Origin: Anseranas semipalmata | Lineage: Eukaryota > Chordata > Aves > Anseriformes > Anseranatidae | Assembly: GCA_013399115.1 (NCBI GenBank) | Contig: VXAA01003393.1 | Span: 607,268 to 671,267, forward strand | DNA: 64,000 nt | Direction of reading: 5' to 3' | Shown here: piece after piece, positions 1 through 10,947 of the stretch | Numbering within the stretch: position 1 is the first letter of the stretch | Layout: every line of letters starts with the position of its first letter | The notes under the pieces: generated by a model | The model's database searches: none | Told to the model about the DNA's origin: nothing | Seen by the model: the letters and a program-made list of their open reading frames with translations, nothing else | Made by a program: the position numbers and the translations under genes

Positions 1-24
1 ACCTTTTCTTTTGGGCCTTTTTTA

Positions 25-45
25 TTTTTTTTTTTTTTTTTTTTT
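25..45. repeat. Poly(T) tract, 21 T
   Basis: An uninterrupted run of 21 T follows a T-rich lead-in that starts near base 4. It could be the reverse-strand poly(A) end of an old retrotransposed sequence, but the sequence beside it matches no element I recognise. An open frame on the minus strand that ends in a lysine run is simply a translation of this tract. Confidence 0.9.
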
Positions 46-667
46 GCATTGCCAAATGCAAAGGGCTCTTTGCCCGATGAGGTGATGCTGCAGTTGACGC
101 TGCCTTTCAAGTGCAAAAGAGGGCAGTGGGTGGGAGCCGGGTGTCCTGTGCGGGGGTAGACTTGGTGGCCCGGCTGTGACAAAGGCACTTCCCACGCGAG
201 GTCGGAGCGGTCCCTGCATTGCATGAGGCCCCTCGCCAGGCTCCTCTGCTTTCCCCCCAAACCTGGATGACGTCATGCCAATTAGGAGCTGAAAAGCCAT
301 TAAAAATGGAGCACAGTTCCTCGTGTTTAAGGCGAGGAGGTTGTGGGTTTTAAAATTGTAGCTGTTGCTATTGCCATCCTCAGTGAACAAGCTGGGAACA
401 ACTTTTTGAACGTTGTGTATTCCATGTTACTGCTGGAGAAACTGTGGAGGCTGTGGAGATGAGGCTAAGGATACCTGCTCCTCTGTCACTTCGCGTGTTC
501 CCACATTGAAGTGCAAAACGGAGATCTGCTTTGGTCATAAATTTCTCCTCTGTTTGAATCTTGAGTAGTGGGACCAGCAATCTGTGTGGCACCTCTGTCC
601 ACATGCTGTCCTTTAGGAAACTTGCAGTTGGCTGGTTATCTCTGACTCCTGCCCCTCTGTCAGATTT
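46..667. other. Unique GC-richer sequence, no gene seen
   Basis: This is unique sequence with moderate GC and several CpGs. Two minus-strand open frames (122 and 74 codons) show no domain, no compositional sign of coding and no convincing splice sites. The only notable short motif is a palindromic TGACGTCA at 268-275. Confidence 0.6.
268..275. promoter_or_regulatory. Perfect palindromic CRE (TGACGTCA)
   Basis: The 8-bp site TGACGTCA is the full consensus bound by CREB/ATF bZIP factors. It contains a CpG, which tends to be lost in methylated vertebrate DNA. There is no TATA box or recognisable first exon beside it, so its function is inferred from the motif alone. Confidence 0.3.
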
Positions 668-719
668 AGAATAGAATAGAATAGAATAGAATAGAATAGA
701 ATAGAATAGAATAGAATAG
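668..719. repeat. (AGAAT)10 microsatellite
   Basis: Ten perfect AGAAT units (668-717) plus two bases form a simple repeat grown from the CR1 3' tail. Its length is likely to vary between individuals. Confidence 0.95.
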
Positions 720-790
720 TTCAGTTGGAAGGGACCTTCAAAGATCTACTAGTCTCACTGCCTGACCTCTTCAGGGCTAACCAAAAGGGT
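668..790 (-). mobile_element. CR1 LINE 3' fragment with (AGAAT)n tail
   Basis: Read on the minus strand this is the last part of a CR1 LINE. The + strand shows the reverse complement of the CR1 3' end, including TTGGAAGGGACCTTCAAAGA near 725-744 and CTGCCTGACC near 760. It is preceded by the tail, which here has become a simple repeat: ten AGAAT units at 668-717. CR1 copies are typically truncated at the 5' end and keep the 3' end, as here. Nothing coding is left. Confidence 0.85.
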
Positions 791-2820
791 TCTGCCCAGC
801 TTTGTTGCCAATTAAATGAAATCAACTAAAAGGATGAAAAATTTGCTGAGGGATGGGAGAGCAGTGCTTGTGATTAGAGTTTATAATTACAAAAGTCTTC
901 ATTCTTTGGGAAATCATGCTGAAAAAAGAAGATTCTGTGGTGAATGCAGTGTGAATACTTTTGCTAACTCTCTGTGTGTAACTGATTTATAGAAGCCTAA
1001 TGTTAAAACGATGCAGGGTAACATAAGGAAATGGAAATTGCTTATGCAGAAGATGCAAAAGGGAAGTTTGCAATTATTATTATTGCTATATATTTTATTT
1101 ATTTATTTATTTATTTTGCTTAGGGCCTCTCTTTTCAATTAATAGTGCAATGGAAGCTGCACTGCTCACAGAGCACAGTGAGTGTGCACGCACAATTTCC
1201 AAGGAAAGCAAGGGCAGAACACTGGCTTGCTTTAAATCCAGTGCCCTCTCCATTTCTTCTGTGCACTTTCTCTAGATTTAAGGTGACATCTGCTCCATAA
1301 AGACCTCAGATAAAGTTGCAAACTCCCCTGTGAAATAATACCTTGGTCAGAGATAATGAACTGTGTGCTGATGTGTATATATATATATTCTTTATGCTGA
1401 GGAGACGAGTGTCTGACATATGTATTGTCACATATGTTTCAGACTTATTGAGTTTGATGGTTTCTTTCTGACTGTTTAATCTGTGAAATCGCAGGCTGAG
1501 TCAGCATTACAGATCTCATTCCCCCTCTTGGAGGTACAGGCTCCGTGTGTATCCTCGAAGGAGACGTTCATCCTTTAGAAGCCAAAACAGAGGCACGTAA
1601 ATAAAAGAACTGGAGAGTCATTTTCTGCTGAGCGCGCGGCTGCACGTTGCTCATGTGTGTGCTGGCCTAGCGCTGCGGCAGCACGAGGAGCTTTGTGCAT
1701 GGGGTGCAGCAGCAGCAGGGGGGGCTGGCAGCTTTGGGACGCATTTGTTCCCCCCAGAGGGGTTTACCAGCCCTGGGCTGGGGTGCTGAGCTGCCGCCTT
1801 CGCGCTGCTTGTGGGAACAGCCAGGCTCAGCTACTATTGCTGGTCTTACACCTTGCTCCTAGCTCCATCCCACCCTGCTCTTTGTCCCCCATGCAGGTAC
1901 GGCGATGCCACGGCTCTCAGCTGGTGTTTTTAATTACAGATTGATACTGGAGTTAGGCTTTCAGTGTGGTCATCAGTAGAAATTAAGGCAAAAACAATTT
2001 AAAAAGAGGTCAGCAGATAACCACTGCTATTTTTTCTCTCTCTTGTGGAGATCTTGGTCTCTGTGCTCATGGCAGGAAGAGGCATTGGCACTGTGGTCAA
2101 TGCACAGTGTGCAGACCAGTGCGGAGGAACAAAGCTCTTTCACCTCCTATATTTGCCACTCACCCCCCAACCTATATATATTTTTTCCCCAGCAAAACAA
2201 TTAGCAAAATCAAGCTTTCTCCTCTGCTAAAATGCTTTGTCGATCCTATCACTTTCCTTGATCACCGAGCTGTATAAACACGAGCTGAGGTAGAGAGCAC
2301 CGATCAGATGTGCTGTTTGCAAAATGAGATGTTAAAATAAACGCGCAGAAGAGCAAAGCAGTATCAAGGTCTGATCCAATTATAAGGGCTGACCTTATGA
2401 TCTGTAATGCCCTTAAGCTGGGGGAAGCTGTCAGGAGGCAAGATACCTTCCCTTCAGGACGCAGGGCTGATGGGGAAGATCAGCTGCTGAGCCTGGATGC
2501 AGAGAATCCCCTAAACACAAGCTCCCGGCGTGCCTGCACTCGTCTGAGCTTAAGATGGGTCCTGGCAAGAGGCACGCAGGCATCTGTCTTTTTCCGTTTC
2601 AAAAACTCCAGGAGAGCTGATCACTTATCACGGGAACCATCTGGCTTATTCTTCGAGAGATCAACAGTTAGTCACTGAACAAGCAAGGAACATGCTGCAC
2701 CAAAGTCTGCTCTCCCCATTAAATATGAGGACTCAGCCCAAGGTCCCCGAGATGCCGCGTGCGCTGCCTGCTGCAGGCAGAGGAGAGATTTAATCCTGCC
2801 TGGAGATTGCTGAGCAGCAG
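791..2820. other. Unique non-coding sequence with short simple repeats
   Basis: No gene was recognised. Simple repeats are an (ATTT)n run at 1096-1117 and a (TA)n run at about 1375-1389. GC content rises after about 1620. Short open frames on both strands (up to 95 codons) lack features of real proteins. Confidence 0.6.
1096..1117. repeat. (ATTT)n simple repeat
   Basis: About five consecutive ATTT units sit in an AT-rich stretch. No flanking element is evident. Confidence 0.85.
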
Positions 2821-3520
2821 TGTGTGATGTGGAAGAGCTGCAGCAATGGGGACGCCAGCATCTCTGCAATGAGCCGTGGTGGCCGCGGGGATGGGGACCT
2901 GGAGCTCGGCTTCCTCAAGGTCACCTCTCCGGGGCAGGGGCATCAGGGCTGGAAAGCGTGACCTGGTCTGCTCTTCCCCCTTGTTTGCTGGTTCCCCATG
3001 TGCCGGGGAGTCTGCTGCTGGTCCCCCATGTGCAGGGGGAGCAGGTGGGATGGGGCTTGGCCCCAGAGATGCTGAGGATGCAGGGCCAGGCCAGCATAGG
3101 CTGCTGCATTGGTCAGCATGGCTGGGATGGGAGAACTGGGGGCTGCGCTCTCCTCTCAGGGGGGTGACACTTCACCATGTCCCTGCAAGGACAAGAGCGC
3201 ATTCCCGTGACTCCAGGCTCTTCATGTGCTGCGTTAAAAAGGGTCCTGGGAGGACCTGAGCCAGCTCCTTGCTAAGAACTTGTGAAGCAAGGGGGTTACA
3301 TCTCCCCTCCGTCAGGCACTTTGTGCTTTAACGCAGCCCCAGACCTGCAGCATCCTCCGCCTGCCCTCTGCCTTCCCCACCGAGCGGGGCTGCCTGAGCG
3401 TGAGCGTGCTTTGAAATGCGCTGGTGTGCAGGGGGGGGGGCACCCCGCAGCCAGGCAGTGACCCGAGGGGGGGAACTCGGAGCAGCAGCCCCTGCTTCCC
3501 TCCTCCCCGCCTGCAGAATT
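2821..3520. other. GC-rich, CpG-richer segment
   Basis: This is the most GC-rich part of the window. I count about 12 CpGs between 3301 and 3515, in sequence that is roughly two-thirds G+C. It includes a G10 run at 3431-3440 and a second G run near 3467. Overlapping open frames here (115 and 127 codons) reflect the scarcity of stop codons in GC-rich DNA. It could be a weak CpG island of an unannotated transcript, but no TATA box, splice donor or first exon stands out. Confidence 0.4.
2987..3046. repeat. Two-copy tandem duplication, ~30-bp unit
   Basis: Two adjacent imperfect copies, each about 30 bp and beginning GCTGGT, share the core CCCCATGTGC. They start at 2987 and 3017. This is a small local duplication in GC-rich DNA. 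Confidence 0.6.
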
Positions 3521-5594
3521 CATTACCCTTTGCTGAGACTGCCAGTTTCAGGGATTTTTCTTTTTTTCGATATATTTTTTTCTATTGCTCTTGCTAATTA
3601 CTAAAGCAATTTTTAAAATTTAAATGAGGGCTTCCTCCCTCACAGCCCATCTGCTGTGAAATCATAGCACACATCCTTTTGTGACAGTTCAAGCATCGCC
3701 ATGGCAACGCGCTGTGATGTGATCAACCCTGAGTTATGACCTCACTGCAGGACCAGGCAGGCCAGGCTGCTTCAGAGGATGAATAAAAAGCAGCTTCTGC
3801 ATTAACAAAAGTGGGGTCCGTGCTGCAAGCCGTTGGGATTTGTTCTGGAGCAGGAGGGCTGGAGCCTTCCCCAGGGCTTTCTGCAGGACTTCAGTGCTGT
3901 GGCTGGGGTGGCATTCACTCGAGGAACCAAATATTTCTCTCCTTAGAAAAAGTCGCGTTCTTTGAAAAGTCATTTTCACCTCTTTATGACACTAGTTCAA
4001 TTCCTTGGAATTTTTTATGCCTCCCCCCCCCTCCTTTTTCTTTTTCCCCTCTATGTCCATAGATTAAAAGCTCTGGAGGCCAAACTCTATTTCCTGTTGG
4101 GAGGCAGGTGTTGCATGGCCGGTGGCAATGCATGCTTCACCCCTGCTCCCCCGTGGCTTTGCCCCGACCCCATCCAGAAGATAACAGGGCTGGGGGTGAG
4201 CGGTTCGGCTTCCCAGGGCATTCATCTCTCGCCTCCCCGCTGAGCCTGGCGGGAAGGGTGACAACTGTCACAAGTCTTTGTGGACAACTGGAGTGGATTA
4301 GTGACCAAAGACTGCCCCGCAGGTGTCACAGCCCGTGTTACCCATTTTCAATTAACCGAAGACCTGGATCAGAGCCCCTGGTTCAAAGTAGGGGATTTTT
4401 TTTTTTCTTTTTGTGATTCTTGTGCATTTTGGAGCAGATTTTAACCATCAGACTGAGTCTGCCCTTCTGGGAAGCTATTTGCACATGTAGCTAGTTCACC
4501 GAGACAGCTTGTATGTTTGTCTGTACTTTAGTACGAATTTTCAGGATGTGCCTTTATCTGTCCCCTTGACTAGAATGTAGCGTGTTTAAACTGATGGTAC
4601 AAACAGAAATAATGGGATATTTGGCAGTTCAGGAATGCAGGCGGATGGGTGGCACCGTGTGCCACCTCTCTGGGGAGCTGGAAAGTGAACAGGCAGTCTG
4701 ATTTGGCTCTTTTATTCATTGCCAAATGGATACGGTACTGTCTATGAGGACTTAAACAGTATGTGCCTATTGGTAACAAAGTGGTGACAAAGCTGAATGT
4801 GACAGGAGAAGATTTTTGGGAAAGGGGAGGAGAAGATCCAGGAGAAATGTTACAATTCCTCACTGCGCAGCAGAGGAGTATTAGACTTCCATATTATGGC
4901 AATTCCTATATGGTGGTAACATCCAGGGGACCCCACTGGGGCTGTTGTTCCAGGATCTGCAGAGTGACGTGAGAGCGCACAGCCTTTAGCTGCTATAGGT
5001 TCCCCTGTCCCTTATGGTGGAGCTGGTGTACAAGGCTGACAGTCCTAGTGCATCTGTTCTCCCCTTGTCTCTTTTTGTACGTATATAATCCATATAGCCG
5101 AGTGGATTATTAGTCAGGCCATTTCAGTTTGCTTTACCTGTCTATCTGGCAAACGCTTGCTGCAGCTTTGTCTTTAAGCCATCTGGGAGAGCTGACCTCC
5201 AAGACCTCCATAAATTTTTAGGCTCACAACCAAAAAGGGGTGAAAAAAAAGGAATCAAGGACAATGATTTTCTCCTTCCAAAACTGACTGTTAAAATATT
5301 CCCTGGCCCAGCCTATTTACACCATTTTACAGCCTCCAGCAAGTTTTTACAGCTGAGCTCTGTTCCAGCCCCAGAAACTGTGGTACAGCCCTGGAACTAT
5401 TGAAGTGCAAATGGCCTGACCCTAATCTAGGAAGATTCCAGAGAAACAGGTCAGATGTTGCACTAAACACTTATGGCAACATGTTTTAACAGCAGGAGGA
5501 GAGAAGAATGTTTACCCTGGACAGATTTAATGCGAGAAGATGAATATCTTCTCTTTTCCTAAGGGGAATGTAATTAGTTTATTGGTCTTTGGCT
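3521..5594. other. Unique non-coding sequence
   Basis: No gene was recognised. The stretch contains T-rich runs near 3565-3590, a C-rich run near 4023-4032 and a T run near 4398. One candidate RFX-type X-box lies at 3695-3708. Open frames up to 102 codons show no domain. Confidence 0.6.
3695..3708. promoter_or_regulatory. Candidate RFX X-box
   Basis: ATCGCCATGGCAAC matches the palindromic X-box GTTGCCATGGCAAC at 12 of 14 positions. The right half-site GGCAAC is intact and the left half has two changes. RFX factors bind such sites in promoters of ciliary and other genes. No promoter is otherwise apparent here, so this is a motif match only. Confidence 0.2.
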
Positions 5595-5830
5595 GTGTGT
5601 ACTTAAAAATAACAGTACTTCTGTAGCATTGTCCATACCAGGGTCTCAAGATGCTTAAAAGATTAACTTGATGAGCGTTACAACACACCCATACCATCAG
5701 CCCATATGGTTATCCCAACGTACCGGTGCAAAACTGGGGCCTGGGGGAGCTGGAGATGAGTTTCTCCAGCGCCTTCGGCTCCAGGCAAGTGTTCATAAAA
5801 ATCAATACCAGAACTGGGGCTCTTGTGACT
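5595..5830 (-). repeat. Ancient MIR/L2-like relic
   Basis: The order of motifs resembles the reverse complement of an old MIR/L2 3' region. TCTCAAGATGCTTAAAAGATTAAC is followed by TTACAACACACCCATA (a degenerate 'cacaacacccctgtgagg' block), then TTATCCCA, then AAAACTGGGGCCT (a degenerate 'tacagatggggaaactgaggc'). The copy is strongly diverged, as expected for a family older than the bird-mammal split. The identification rests on motif order alone. Confidence 0.45.
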
Positions 5831-8800
5831 TTTGCCAATATCACACAAGAAACCTGTGGCACAGCCAGATCTCCTGAGCATAAACCCGCTGGCTTTGCTC
5901 CACGGCCATCGTTTGTCTCCGTTGCTGGTCCCAGCAGGAGCGCCCAGCTCGGCTCACCGCACGTTGTGGTAAATATTTATGAGTGGCCTGTATCTTAGCA
6001 GAGCAGCAGGAATTTTCCTGCTTTCACGGGAAAGTGTACTTGTATCGCTGTCAGAAATGCAGGAGCAGAACTGCAGTGCTCACAGAAATAAATTGGAGCC
6101 TTTATCCTACTGTGGCTCATCCAGCAGTTCATAACGTCCTTTTAGTACAAGGTCTGCCCTTAGGTCCTAGCACATAGATTTTCCCTGCATGCTGGGGTAG
6201 CTCCAGGATTTTGTTTTGCTACAAGGCCATGCTAGTAATATCTCCAGGAGGTTCTGGAGAGCTAGATTTGAAAAGCTAGCTGCTGGAAAACATGCTAAAC
6301 TGCAGGCTAGGCTATGTGTATTTACTACAACTAAAGGGAAATGCTGTTCTGATCTTGATAAAACCCAGAAAAGCAGCTCTCTCAGTGCAAAATATTTTGT
6401 CACAGTAGCCACCTTAAATGTCACCCTGGTTCAGTGACAGATTTATGGTGACATTTTTCCACAGAGGTGGTTAAGCTCAGCTCAAGTGCTGCCTGTGAAA
6501 TACTGATTTTCCTGCACTCTGAGAGTGTCTGGGGAAAAAATGATACTGTATGTAAAATCTGATTTATAAAAACATGCCTGTTGCTTCAACCTCTGGGCGT
6601 GTTTGCATTACAAGACGCAAATTAAATTTAGCGTCCTGCTGCCATCGACTGTGCTGCATCCAGGTTTGAGCAGGCAGGGTGGGAACTGGGAGCTGCGATG
6701 CATGGGTGGCGATACAGGGGGAAGCTTGGGAAAGGCAGTGGGAGGACACACACCAGGAGGGTAACTTGTAAAGGCATGCACCTTTATAAAGATATGAACA
6801 TACCTTTTGCTGGCTATGAATGGTATAGAACCATCTGTTTGCAGGACTACTCTTTCCAAAATTAAAACAAAAATAAAAGAAGATAAAAGATCCCTCTCCC
6901 CCAGCCCCTTGAATTTATTTTTAAGTGGTTTTGGAAGTCAGTAATAGGATGAAAGATAAATGTAGATTGTGTTAATGATTTCCCTAATGCTGTATTGTCT
7001 TGGGGCACAAGGGTTTCTCTGTGTCCAGGTCCTGTTCACCACTTTTACTTATGTCTCAGCACTTTGATGAAATGCATTTCAAAGCAAGTGCTGTGCTAAG
7101 GATGGTGCGGTGGATACTGAATTTGATGGATAGTGATACAAGTGTAGATTAATATTAATCATATCTGTATAATTTAATGAGGGATGTAATGCCACCTGCT
7201 GCGTGGTAAAAACAAATTACTACCTCTTTGGTTATTTTTTACTCTTTCTGGAAAGAAAATGAATTTTGACTATACTAATTTCCCTTTAATGTCATATAGA
7301 TGTAATTAAAGATTCACGCATCTCGACTAAGCACAAACACCATGTAAATCACACATGGGAGAGGCCTGCAGTGTTAACCCACCGCTTCCCAGATGGTAGC
7401 GCACCCCACCATCTCCTAGATTGGTTGAGGAGTGGTTTCCTTTTCTTCATCAGGGACCTAGAAGACACCCCCTGCCTTGTTACGGGTGCAAAAGAAACCC
7501 CTTTGGAGACAACAATGACCTTTTATTTACAGGGAAGTGCCAGATGGAGGTGTATGTTTGTATGGTTAACCTGGGCACAGCACCTGCCCACCCGCACCCT
7601 TCGTTGGCACATCTGTTCGGTGGTTGCTGCACCAGCAGCTCTGAAGGAGGGGATGCCCTATGGATCCAGAAGCGGAGCCGCGATGCCTTGGAGCAGGCAT
7701 CTGCAGGTTCCCTGCAGGTGGAAATAAAGTGGGTGCAGACCACATTGTAGAAGGCATTGAGGGCAGATAGTTGCTGCCACTGCGGGCCTTTTCAAGGACT
7801 TGGTGGGGTTTTTGGCTGATGGGTTCTTTCTGCTGCTCTGGAGCACGCTGTGTCTTCTCACATCAGCTGTGCCATATCTAATGGCTGAACTGCCTGGCTG
7901 ATGGATGGCGAATTACGTGCAGCAGACTTACAAATGGCAGGACCAAACTAACTTTGTCCCCCAACAAAGTTAATTGAATGAGATTTAATGTTGCTGAGAG
8001 ATTCTGACTGCATCTCTCCAACTCCAGTACTGGGCTGCTGCACAGGAGGCGCTGCGGAGGGGATGGTGCAGGGCCGGCATCCCTTATCGGGATGGTATGG
8101 TGGTGTTTGTGTGCACTGTAACATTAAAAAAAAGTAAGGGCGGGGTGGTCGACGGCCTCACCTGCTTTTCTGGCACAGTGATTCCCATTGAAGTGAATGG
8201 TAAAACACTAATGCTTCCTCAATAATGACAAGTGATTTCAAAACAGCATGATTGCATTGGAAAACAGATGCCTAATGGAGCCAGTCCAGCTTCATCTGCG
8301 ATCCCAGCAGATCTTGCACGCAGAAGTATTTGTCTTATGAGAAGGCCCAGAGGCCCCAGCTGAAATCAAAGCTGAGCTCACCGAGGGGTTTCCCTGGGAC
8401 ACAGTGATGCTGACTCAGCGGTCGGTGGGTGGATACAGCGGAAGTTCAGTGGAGAAGGTGATGGAGCAGATGATGAAGATGAGTGATGGGATGGTTGAGA
8501 GAGAATTTCCTGTTGGACATTGGTCTAGCTAGTGATGTGTGTCAGGGCGAGAAGAAATATTTTCTGAGCATGGATGTGTTGAGAGGTTTGAGGAGGGCCC
8601 CTGGCTGTGCTCCTGCCTGGTTCTGACTTGCTCACTGCTATTAGATTCCCAGCGGGGAGATCTGAGGAAAGTGGATCTGAATTGTTGTGTGCTGGAAACA
8701 CATGTGGATGGGTGTGAAAGGTGTTACACCTCCAGCTACACCTGACCTGAGGCCTACCAAAAACTGGAGTGGTATTTCCAGCTGAGGACAAGCGGTATTT

Positions 8801-10856
8801 TCAGCAAGTGTGATCTATTGGTGGCCATATCAGCAAAGCGTAGCCTGTGGTTTCCTCACAACATGAAATCACCAGTACCTGAAAAAGGCATGGGAGAAAA
8901 GAGGAAACCTTAGAATTTCATGGGATGGAGGACAGTGCAGTTTCTACCCACAGAGCTTAGCAATTTCAGCTATGGATGTAATGCAAGAGCTACAGCCCTC
9001 TCTTACTAGTAAACAGGTAGGGCCTAGGCTGTCCAGCTGGCAGTTTTGCTGTCTTTCAGTCTACCACTTTTCATAACCAATTTGCCTGAAATCATGGTCC
9101 CAGTGAAGCAAAATGTCAAATATCTCATTGGCTATAGTGTACGTACTAACTCCATGCACTGGCTGTGCTCTGAATTTACTCACCCAGAAGTCACATAAAG
9201 ACAAGACATAGATCCTGGGAAATCTGCATTTTCTGTATAATGTACTGGAGTACAATGTGGTTCATCTGTGCCTTCCTGGATTTTAATAGGATTTACACAT
9301 ACAGGATGCTCCCTCTTTGCAGTGACATCCCCTGGTATTGGGGTGAGGTGCAAGGGTGACATTGGTGGGCCACAGCTGGGCCACAAGACTGCCACTTGCT
9401 GTTGGCATTCCCTAAAAAAGCCCAGACACAAGGAGAGAGGAACAAGGAATGCACCAAGCATTAATGACTTTGCTTCTGTTAACTGGGTAAAGATAAATAT
9501 TTGTGCAATCATATGGCCTGTTATCTGGCTCCAGGAATAAAGCGGTGATTTAAAGTGCTTTATCACTGCTATACATCAGAGGAGAACTGTATAGGAAGCT
9601 TATCTCAGGGCTGTCTTGGCTTTTGCAGACCTGAATAATTATATGGATCTGACTGGTTATAAGTTTTATACTCCTTTAATGAGGCTTTTCTATCTGAATA
9701 GTCAGCTCTTCATACTGAACTCCTCCCACTTCACATTATTTTTTATTGCCCTGGGGCTCCATGTGTCTAATTCATTTTTGTAGCCCAGAAACAGTCTCTC
9801 TAGATAGATTTTGGGGGATCTGGCCTGAGCTAGGACCTGCCTTCTGAGTGCAGAGGAAACGTGCACTGGGAGCTGCCGTTCCGTGCTTTCGGAGGAGAGC
9901 CGCCCTGACAGGGAGCGTTTCCTTGGGCTGCAGAGCACTCTCTGTGCTGTAACACAGCAACAGAAACCAGAAAGGCTGCAGCTAAAGTCGAGTTCATCCT
10001 GATGGAGAGCTTATTATCATGAATGAATTTGTGTTTACCTCCAAACACCACATCTCCCGGCTCCATAGGCATTCAAATGAGCTAATTCTAGCAACTTTCT
10101 CTAAGTGACCTATGGCGATCTTCACTCCAAAAGCCTTTTCTCCTGGTGATTTTCTCTGTTCTGGTGTCTTTCCATGCTCAACTGGCAGCATCAGCAGAGA
10201 GGGAGGAAAATAATAACAACAGCAGTTACTGCCAGAGAGAAAAAGAAAGTGTGCAATCTTATTTATATTGTCCAGAGGAGAGTGAGTATGAGCAGAGAAG
10301 CTTGCGTGCTCCGTTTAATATTAACACTCCTTCCAATAAGTCCCAATGTTGTCTATAAAAAAGGAATTTCTAAAGTGGTGGAAACAGCTGCGACCATCAC
10401 AAGAGCTGGTCTCTTGAAACCAAAGCTCTTGGTTCCTCCCCGGCGTGGTGGGTTGGGAAGGGACTCTGTGGCCGGGGCACTTGGTCCATCCCCAGCAGCC
10501 TTCTGCTGAGGCTTTGGGAACTGGGGGAATGGGGCGAAACAGAGAAGCCAAGCCTCCTTCTCCTCCGTCTGCTTTTAATGTCACTTGTGAAGGAGCTATC
10601 GGAAGTTCTTCGTTTCATATTTTGATCTCATTTCCCATTTGGCAGCTTGGTACAGATGTGGATTTTCTGAGCCATCTGATCTGTTTGGATAATAGAAGCC
10701 CATTAGGTCTTTTGGGGAAAAGCTAATATATAGTTGCCAACATTTTTGTAGATGTTTTCCAAGTGCAATTTTCCAACTCAACCCCAGAGGGTGGGCAGGC
10801 CGGGAGCTGCTGGAGGGCTGTGTGCTCATTTTGATCCATTTTTAATGTCCTTAAAA
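5831..10856. other. Unique non-coding sequence, 5 kb
   Basis: No gene, CR1 copy or LTR was recognised. Overlapping open frames near 7371-7861 and 9180-9566 (up to 128 codons) show no conserved motif and occur on both strands. Near 8188 there is a short CCATTGAAGTGAATGG run of the kind found in old amniote-wide dispersed repeats, too short to assign. Confidence 0.55.
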
Positions 10857-10873
10857 GAAAGAAAGAAAGAAAA
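10857..10873. repeat. (GAAA)4 simple repeat
   Basis: Four GAAA units on the + strand, about 50 bp before a long poly(T) run. Confidence 0.85.
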
Positions 10874-10916
10874 CAATGCCCTTTCCTTGTGACCAACTTC
10901 TCTAAAATAGGAGGGT

Positions 10917-10923
<7 letters not shown>

Positions 10924-10947
<24 letters not shown>
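10924..10947. repeat. Poly(T) tract, 24 T
   Basis: An uninterrupted run of 24 T. Read on the minus strand it is a poly(A) tract, but the sequence on that side (10950 upward) is not a gene or SINE I recognise. Confidence 0.9.

Noticed and set aside
22..390. 122-codon frame (-) ending in a lysine run
   Set aside because: The lysine run is the poly(T) tract read backwards. The rest has no domain and unclear coding character.
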